DNA of 10,210 nt from Thiotrichaceae bacterium (GTDB taxonomy: Bacteria; Pseudomonadota; Gammaproteobacteria; Thiotrichales; Thiotrichaceae), in contig JALVDQ010000254.1 of assembly GCA_027008885.1 (NCBI GenBank), positions 1 to 10,210 on the forward strand, written 5' to 3'. A program made the translations under genes and the position numbers. The notes under the pieces are model-generated. The model saw nothing but the letters and a program-made list of their open reading frames with translations. It did not search any database and was not told where the DNA came from. Every line of letters starts with the position of its first letter. The stretch's first letter is position 1. Shown here one piece after another: positions 6,340 through 10,210 of the stretch.

Positions 6340-7785
6340 TTACTCAGACTCAGGTGCCAGTTTTTGTTTTAGTATCTGATTAACCTGTGCCGGGTTTGCC
6401 TTGCCTTGTGATGCTTTCATTACCTGCCCGACAAAAAAGCCAAATACCTTGTCTTTTCCGCTGCGATACTGCTCGACCTGTGCCTGGTTATTGGCAATGA
6501 TTTCATCAATCATTGCTTCAATCGCGCCGCTATCCGTGATTTGTTTCAAGCCTTTGCTTTCAATAATATCATCGGCAGTGCTTCCCTCGCCTTCCCATAG
6601 AGCCTGAAAGACCTCTTTGGCAATTTTTCCCGAGATCGTTTTATCGGCGATACGCTTGATTAAGCCGGTCAGCATTTCGCTGCTCACAGGTGAGTCTGTA
6701 ATCAGCAAATCATGGTTGTTCAAATGACTCGATAGTTCTCCAATCACCCAGTTAGCCGATAATTTTGCTTCGCCGCTGTCTTTGGCAACCGCTTCAAAAT
6801 AATCTGCCACGGCACGATTCGCAGTCAACACACCTGCATCGTAATCACTTAGCCCATATTCCTGCATAAAGCGTTTGAACTTGACCTGCGGCAATTCCGG
6901 CAGACTGGCTCGAACCTCATCAAGAAATTCATCGGTAATTTCAACAGGTAACAGGTCTGGATCGGGGAAGTAGCGGTAATCATTGGCTTCTTCCTTGGAG
7001 CGCATTGAGCGTGTCTGGTTTTTATCGGGGTCGTAGAGGCGTGTTTCCTGTATGACTTCGCCACCTTCTTCAAGCAAATCAATCTGGCGTTCCACTTCAA
7101 GATTAATAGCCCGCTCCACAAACCGGAAGGAGTTGATATTTTTTAGCTCGGTGCGTGTTCCAAATTCTTTCTGACCTTTGGGGCGTACCGATACATTGGC
7201 ATCGCAGCGAAACGAGCCTTCCTGCAAGTTGCCATCGTTTATTCCCAGATATTGCACCAGCTCGTGAATTTTCTTCATATAAGCGACCGCTTCTTTGGCT
7301 GAGCGCATATCCGGCTCTGAAACGATTTCCAGCAAGGGCGTTCCGGAACGGTTCAAGTCAATCCCTGTCATGCCGGCAAAATCTTTATGAAGTGATTTTC
7401 CTGCATCCTGTTCAAGATGAGCACGGGTGACGCCGATACGCTTGCTTTCACCATTCTCCAGAGTGATATCAATATGTCCCAGTTCAACAATCGGCTTGTC
7501 AAACTGGCTGATCTGGTAGCCCTGCGGCAGATCAGGATAAAAATAGTTTTTACGCGCAAACACATTGCCCCTGCCAATCGGTGCGCCAATTGCCAGACCA
7601 AACATGGCAGCCATGCGAACCGCTTCGGCATTGAGTACAGGTAGAACCCCCGGCATTGCCAGATCAACAACATTAGCCTGGGTGTTTGGCTCTTGCCCGT
7701 ATTCAGTTGAAGAGCCTGAGAATAGTTTAGATTTGGTTGATAGCTGGGCGTGTATTTCCAGCCCGATTACAGTTTCCCATTCCAT
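6340..7785 (-). CDS. gatB: GatB, Asp/Glu-tRNA(Asn/Gln) amidotransferase subunit B
   Basis: GatB is the tRNA-binding kinase-like subunit of GatCAB. It activates Glu (or Asp) mischarged on tRNA(Gln) or tRNA(Asn) with ATP, so that ammonia from GatA can amidate it. The ATG at 7785 gives 481 residues, the normal family length, starting [15 protein letters not shown]. Seen motifs are: LEIH at 9-12, [16 protein letters not shown] at 81-96, LEQDAGK at 124-130, [17 protein letters not shown] at 143-159, [13 protein letters not shown] at 190-202, [16 protein letters not shown] at 212-227, and [15 protein letters not shown] at 269-283. Glu10, His12 and Glu125 correspond to the metal/ATP site described for GatB. 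The C-terminal third is the helical plus YqeY-like tail that recognises tRNA, ending in [10 protein letters not shown]. It starts 1 bp after the gatA stop, with its ribosome binding site inside the last gatA codons. Upstream in-frame codons to 7857 lie within gatA and were rejected. Confidence 0.97.
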   Translation of the reverse strand: MEWETVIGLEIHAQLSTKSKLFSGSSTEYGQEPNTQANVVDLAMPGVLPVLNAEAVRMAAMFGLAIGAPIGRGNVFARKNYFYPDLPQGYQISQFDKPIVELGHIDITLENGESKRIGVTRAHLEQDAGKSLHKDFAGMTGIDLNRSGTPLLEIVSEPDMRSAKEAVAYMKKIHELVQYLGINDGNLQEGSFRCDANVSVRPKGQKEFGTRTELKNINSFRFVERAINLEVERQIDLLEEGGEVIQETRLYDPDKNQTRSMRSKEEANDYRYFPDPDLLPVEITDEFLDEVRASLPELPQVKFKRFMQEYGLSDYDAGVLTANRAVADYFEAVAKDSGEAKLSANWVIGELSSHLNNHDLLITDSPVSSEMLTGLIKRIADKTISGKIAKEVFQALWEGEGSTADDIIESKGLKQITDSGAIEAMIDEIIANNQAQVEQYRSGKDKVFGFFVGQVMKASQGKANPAQVNQILKQKLAPESE

Positions 7786-7786
7786 C

Positions 7787-9250
7787 TTATTTCTCCCCCC
7801 CAAACTGTGCAGGTAGCTGCTTGTGGTAATCAGTTGCCTGCTGGAACTGGTGTGCAATATTCAGCATTTTGGCTTCTTCAAAATAATTGCCGATAATTTG
7901 CAAACCTACGGGCATATCGTTTGCCTTGCCTGCGGGAATCGACATTCCGGGCAAACCCGCCAGATTAAGCGACAAGGTATAAATATCAGCAAGATACATG
8001 CTGATCGGATCATCTGTTTTGGCACCAATTTTAAAGGCGGTTTCTGGTGAGACAGGTCCCATAATGACATCGACCTTTTCAAACGCCTGCTTGAAGTCAT
8101 TACTGATCAAACGCCGGATTTTTTGCGCTTTCAGGTAGTAGGCATCATAGTAGCCTGCCGACAGCGCGTAAGTGCCCGTCATAATACGACGCTTGACTTC
8201 TGTGCCAAAGCCTTCGCCACGCGAACGCATATACATATCTGTCAAATCTTTTGGATCTTCACAACGATAACCATAACGCACACCGTCAAAGCGTGACAGG
8301 TTGGAAGATGCTTCTGCCGGAGCAATCACATAATAGGAAGGAATCGCCAAATGCGTATTCGGCAGGCTGATGTCAATGATTTCAGCGCCCAGTTTTGTGT
8401 ATTCCTGGAGTGCTTCCTGAATCACAGTGGCAATCTTGTTATCCAGACCTTCGCCAAAAAATTCTTTGGGTACGCCAATCTTCAAGCCTTGTATCGAGTC
8501 ATTCAGGGTTGCAGAAAAATCTGGCACCTGATGCTCAACGCTGGTTGAGTCTTTCGCGTCAAATCCGGCAATTGCAGCAAGCACCAGGGCGCAATCTTCG
8601 GCATTTGAAGCAAACACACCGCCCTGGTCAAGGCTCGACGCATAGGCAATCATGCCGTAACGTGAAACCCGTCCGTAGGTTGGTTTAATGCCCGTCACCC
8701 CTGTTAGTGATGCTGGCTGGCGGATGGAGCCGCCGGTATCGGTTCCCAAAGACACTGGCGCAAGTTTGGCACAAACAGCCACCGCACTGCCACCGGATGA
8801 ACCACCCGGTACACGCTCCAGATCCCAGGGGTTTTTAACCGCGCCGTAATAGGAATTTTCATTGGATGAGCCCATCGCAAATTCATCCATATTGGTTTTT
8901 CCCAGCATTGGCATACCCGCCGCCGTCAGTTTTTCAACCACAGTGGCATTATAGGGCGCGATAAAATTATCCAGCATTTTTGATGCACATGAGGTACGAA
9001 TACCATCGGTACAGAATAAATCCTTATAGGCGACAGGGATGCCAGTCAAGACCCCTGCTGTGCCCGCAGCAATCGCCTCATCCGCCTTGTTTGCAGCCGC
9101 CAGAGCCTGTTCTTCTGTTACTGTAATAAACGCATTGAGTTCATCATCATATTTTGCTATGCGTTGCAGAAAATACTGGCTGAGCTCAACACTGGAAAAA
9201 TCACCGTCTTTTAAACCGGCACTTAGTTCTGTTAATGTTTTGTTTATCAT
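7787..9250 (-). CDS. gatA: GatA, Asp/Glu-tRNA(Asn/Gln) amidotransferase glutaminase subunit A
   Basis: GatA is an amidase-signature enzyme that hydrolyses glutamine and passes ammonia through a channel to the GatB active site. From ATG 9250 it has 487 residues, as expected. The catalytic Lys-cisSer-Ser triad is complete: Lys76 in GIPVAYKD, Ser151 in [10 protein letters not shown], and Ser175 in [11 protein letters not shown]. Other family landmarks are [16 protein letters not shown] at 116-131, [13 protein letters not shown] at 187-199 and [10 protein letters not shown] near 430-439. An in-frame start at 9313 would extend it backwards into gatC and add 21 residues without a recognisable family sequence, so it was rejected. 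AAGG, overlapping the gatC stop, lies 8 nt before the chosen ATG. It is the middle gene of gatC-gatA-gatB, 10 bp after gatC and 1 bp before gatB. Its 3' end contains a G7 run. Confidence 0.98.
   Translation of the reverse strand: MINKTLTELSAGLKDGDFSSVELSQYFLQRIAKYDDELNAFITVTEEQALAAANKADEAIAAGTAGVLTGIPVAYKDLFCTDGIRTSCASKMLDNFIAPYNATVVEKLTAAGMPMLGKTNMDEFAMGSSNENSYYGAVKNPWDLERVPGGSSGGSAVAVCAKLAPVSLGTDTGGSIRQPASLTGVTGIKPTYGRVSRYGMIAYASSLDQGGVFASNAEDCALVLAAIAGFDAKDSTSVEHQVPDFSATLNDSIQGLKIGVPKEFFGEGLDNKIATVIQEALQEYTKLGAEIIDISLPNTHLAIPSYYVIAPAEASSNLSRFDGVRYGYRCEDPKDLTDMYMRSRGEGFGTEVKRRIMTGTYALSAGYYDAYYLKAQKIRRLISNDFKQAFEKVDVIMGPVSPETAFKIGAKTDDPISMYLADIYTLSLNLAGLPGMSIPAGKANDMPVGLQIIGNYFEEAKMLNIAHQFQQATDYHKQLPAQFGGEK
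7793..7801 (-). promoter_or_regulatory. Ribosome binding site of gatB inside the gatA 3' end
   Basis: The minus strand reads G7-AGAAATAAG-ATG. GGAG lies 7 nt before the gatB ATG and overlaps the last gatA codons (Gly-Gly-Glu-Lys-stop). This supports the 7785 start and indicates translational coupling of GatA and GatB synthesis. Confidence 0.75.
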
Positions 9251-9258
9251 GTTATTCG

Positions 9259-9262
9259 CCTT
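9259..9262 (-). promoter_or_regulatory. Ribosome binding site of gatA
   Basis: AAGG on the minus strand lies 8 nt upstream of the ATG at 9250 and overlaps the gatC stop codon (TAAGG). This supports the internal start over the longer open frame and fits coupled translation of gatC and gatA. Confidence 0.6.
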
Positions 9263-9548
9263 AATCCAAAACCTTGGGCACCAGGAACAAACCGTCTTCC
9301 TTGAGTGGTGCATTTGCCATAAGCTTGTCGCGCTGATTGGTCTCGGTCACCACATCATCCCGCAAGCGTTGCATGGCGTTTTGAGGATGCGCCATCGGCT
9401 CGATGTCATCGGTTGCAGCTGCATTCATCTGCTCAACCAGACCAAAAATACTGGAAAGGTCCTCGGAATATTGCTCGACATGCTCTTCCTCAATTGAAAG
9501 ACGTGCAAGATAAGCGATTTTTTTTACTTCTTCTGGAGATAGGGACAT
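9261..9548 (-). CDS. gatC: GatC, Asp/Glu-tRNA(Asn/Gln) amidotransferase subunit C
   Basis: GatC is the small subunit that wraps around the GatA-GatB interface and stabilises the transamidosome. It has 95 residues, the usual length. The N-terminal [19 protein letters not shown] is the typical helical start of the family, followed by [13 protein letters not shown] (about 29-41). The C-terminal half has LRDDVV (62-67) and ends in [15 protein letters not shown], matching the conserved 'Asp/Gly-FxVPKVL' tail. The start ATG is preceded by GGGTGA at close spacing. It is the first gene of the gatCAB operon; 123 bp separates it from the upstream sixA-like gene, and that gap holds a small hairpin and short repeats. 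Nothing is missing or truncated. Confidence 0.96.
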   Translation of the reverse strand: MSLSPEEVKKIAYLARLSIEEEHVEQYSEDLSSIFGLVEQMNAAATDDIEPMAHPQNAMQRLRDDVVTETNQRDKLMANAPLKEDGLFLVPKVLD

Positions 9549-9565
9549 GATTCACCCAATGATTA

Positions 9566-9627
9566 GTGCTTAAAAATTTGTGCTTTAAAATTGAGCGAGA
9601 ATCTAACATAAAAACAATAAAAAGCAC
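9566..9627. repeat. Short direct and inverted GTGCTT repeats in the gatC leader
   Basis: GTGCTTAAAAATTT (9566-9579) and GTGCTTTAAAATTG (9580-9593) are tandem copies, 12 of 14 matching. CAATAAAAAGCAC (9615-9627) is an inverted relative. On the minus strand the 9627 copy could pair with either downstream copy, giving two alternative weak hairpins ahead of gatC. The region is AT-rich, so chance is possible. Confidence 0.4.
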
Positions 9628-9636
9628 AGATAAACG

Positions 9637-9656
9637 GGCTTGTACCCAATCAAGCC
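9637..9656 (-). terminator. Candidate hairpin downstream of the sixA-like gene
   Basis: GGCTTG (minus strand, 9656-9651) pairs with CAAGCC (9642-9637) around an 8-nt loop, 15 bp beyond the sixA-like stop. The following sequence is T-rich but interrupted (CGTTTATCTGTGCTTTTT), so this is at best a weak intrinsic terminator. It would separate sixA from gatCAB. Confidence 0.3.
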
Positions 9657-9671
9657 AAACTTGATGGAGTG

Positions 9672-10199
9672 CTAACACTCTTTGGGGCGCAATAAACTGA
9701 CTAATTTTGCATTCCCCATCGCAAGGTTCTGCCAGGTATCGTTTAGCGTGATTTTGGCGACGTTTCCGGTGGTAAACAACTTGCCGTTTTGCTGTGCATA
9801 ATCCTGCCAGATTGACTCGCCACAAAGATGCAGTAGCAAATCCTCTATCGAGGGGTTATGCCCCACCAGCATAATGCTGCTGGTGGTTTCCGCCTGCTTG
9901 CTTAAAAGATGCAGTAGAGTCACCATGTAGGCGGCATAAACCTCCCTGTTCCAGGTTATCTGCTCTTTGCTGACACCGAGGTGTTTACACAAAACCTGGC
10001 AGGTCTGACTGGCGCGAATTGCAGGAGAAGTAATCACAAGCTCAGGCTTCCAGCCCCGTTTGGCAAGCTCAGCACCTATTTTTTCTGCATTATGCTGCCC
10101 CCGCTTGCTCAGAGGTCGCTGATAATCATTCGGCGCACCGCTATTCCACGAGGATTTGGCATGACGCGCAAGATAAAGTGTTTTTTCGATTGTTGACAT
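9672..10199 (-). CDS. sixA: SixA-like phosphohistidine phosphatase (histidine phosphatase superfamily)
   Basis: This small cytoplasmic phosphatase belongs to the branch-1 histidine phosphatase superfamily (COG2062/SixA type). In E. coli, SixA dephosphorylates a phosphohistidine on a phosphotransfer protein. The RHG-type motif is here ARHAKSSW, with Arg12 and the nucleophile His13 near the N-terminus. PLSKRGQHNAEKIG (29-42), VITSPAIRASQT (55-66, supplying the second Arg), and LVGHNPSIEDLL (111-122, with the second catalytic His at 114) complete the active site. TTGNVAKITL at 143-152 is the usual last strand. At 175 residues it is slightly longer than E. coli SixA (161). The ATG at 10199 is 11 bp from the window edge and no Shine-Dalgarno site is visible, but the family motif begins within 12 residues, so it is probably right. 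The natural substrate in this organism is unknown, and it may not be orthologous to E. coli SixA. Confidence 0.88.
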   Translation of the reverse strand: MSTIEKTLYLARHAKSSWNSGAPNDYQRPLSKRGQHNAEKIGAELAKRGWKPELVITSPAIRASQTCQVLCKHLGVSKEQITWNREVYAAYMVTLLHLLSKQAETTSSIMLVGHNPSIEDLLLHLCGESIWQDYAQQNGKLFTTGNVAKITLNDTWQNLAMGNAKLVSLLRPKEC

Positions 10200-10210
10200 G
10201 CTGGAGGGTT

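Noticed and set aside
8395..8688. Plus-strand 97-codon open frame and similar ones within gatA and gatB
   Set aside because: They are antisense to well-recognised family proteins and have no ribosome binding site or recognisable product.
9251..9313. Extended gatA start within gatC
   Set aside because: The extra residues do not match the family, and the ATG at 9250 has AAGG upstream and gives the usual length.

Overview
The window carries eight genes, all transcribed leftwards (minus strand). It looks like ordinary chromosome of a gammaproteobacterium with moderate GC. TamA and TamB in E. coli-like order, a PBP4-type DacB and a YaeB-length TrmO all point there. The presence of GatCAB argues against the Enterobacterales. 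A methanotroph or sulfur-oxidiser-like lineage is possible, but I cannot fix the genus from sequence alone.

Reading in the direction of transcription (right to left): a SixA-like histidine phosphatase (10199-9672) comes first. A 123-bp gap follows, holding a small hairpin and short repeats. Then comes the tight gatC-gatA-gatB operon (9548-6340), whose enzyme makes Gln-tRNA(Gln) and/or Asn-tRNA(Asn) by transamidation. A 394-bp intergenic stretch (5946-6339) holds no gene but two adjacent palindromic repeat elements. Next are trmO (5945-5235; tRNA m6t6A37 methylation), dacB (5161-3515; periplasmic PBP4), tamA (3505-1685; outer-membrane Omp85 protein) and the first 562 codons of tamB (1688-1; inner-membrane-anchored partner), which runs off the left edge.

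The left half is an envelope module: a peptidoglycan carboxypeptidase/endopeptidase is 9 bp from tamA, and tamA overlaps tamB by 4 bp. The right half is translation-related (GatCAB), and trmO also acts on tRNA.

I do not see a clear undescribed biological system. The points most worth a second look are: the 247-bp mobile-looking palindrome whose end lies 10 bp from the trmO start codon and which carries eight heptads in a mirrored 10/12/10-bp spacing; the second, 68-bp palindrome next to it; a Lys/Asn-rich insertion in PBP4 encoded through A8 and A9 runs; a G7 run at the gatA/gatB junction where loss of one G would fuse the two proteins in frame; and a clear duplicated module of about 100 residues in TamB.
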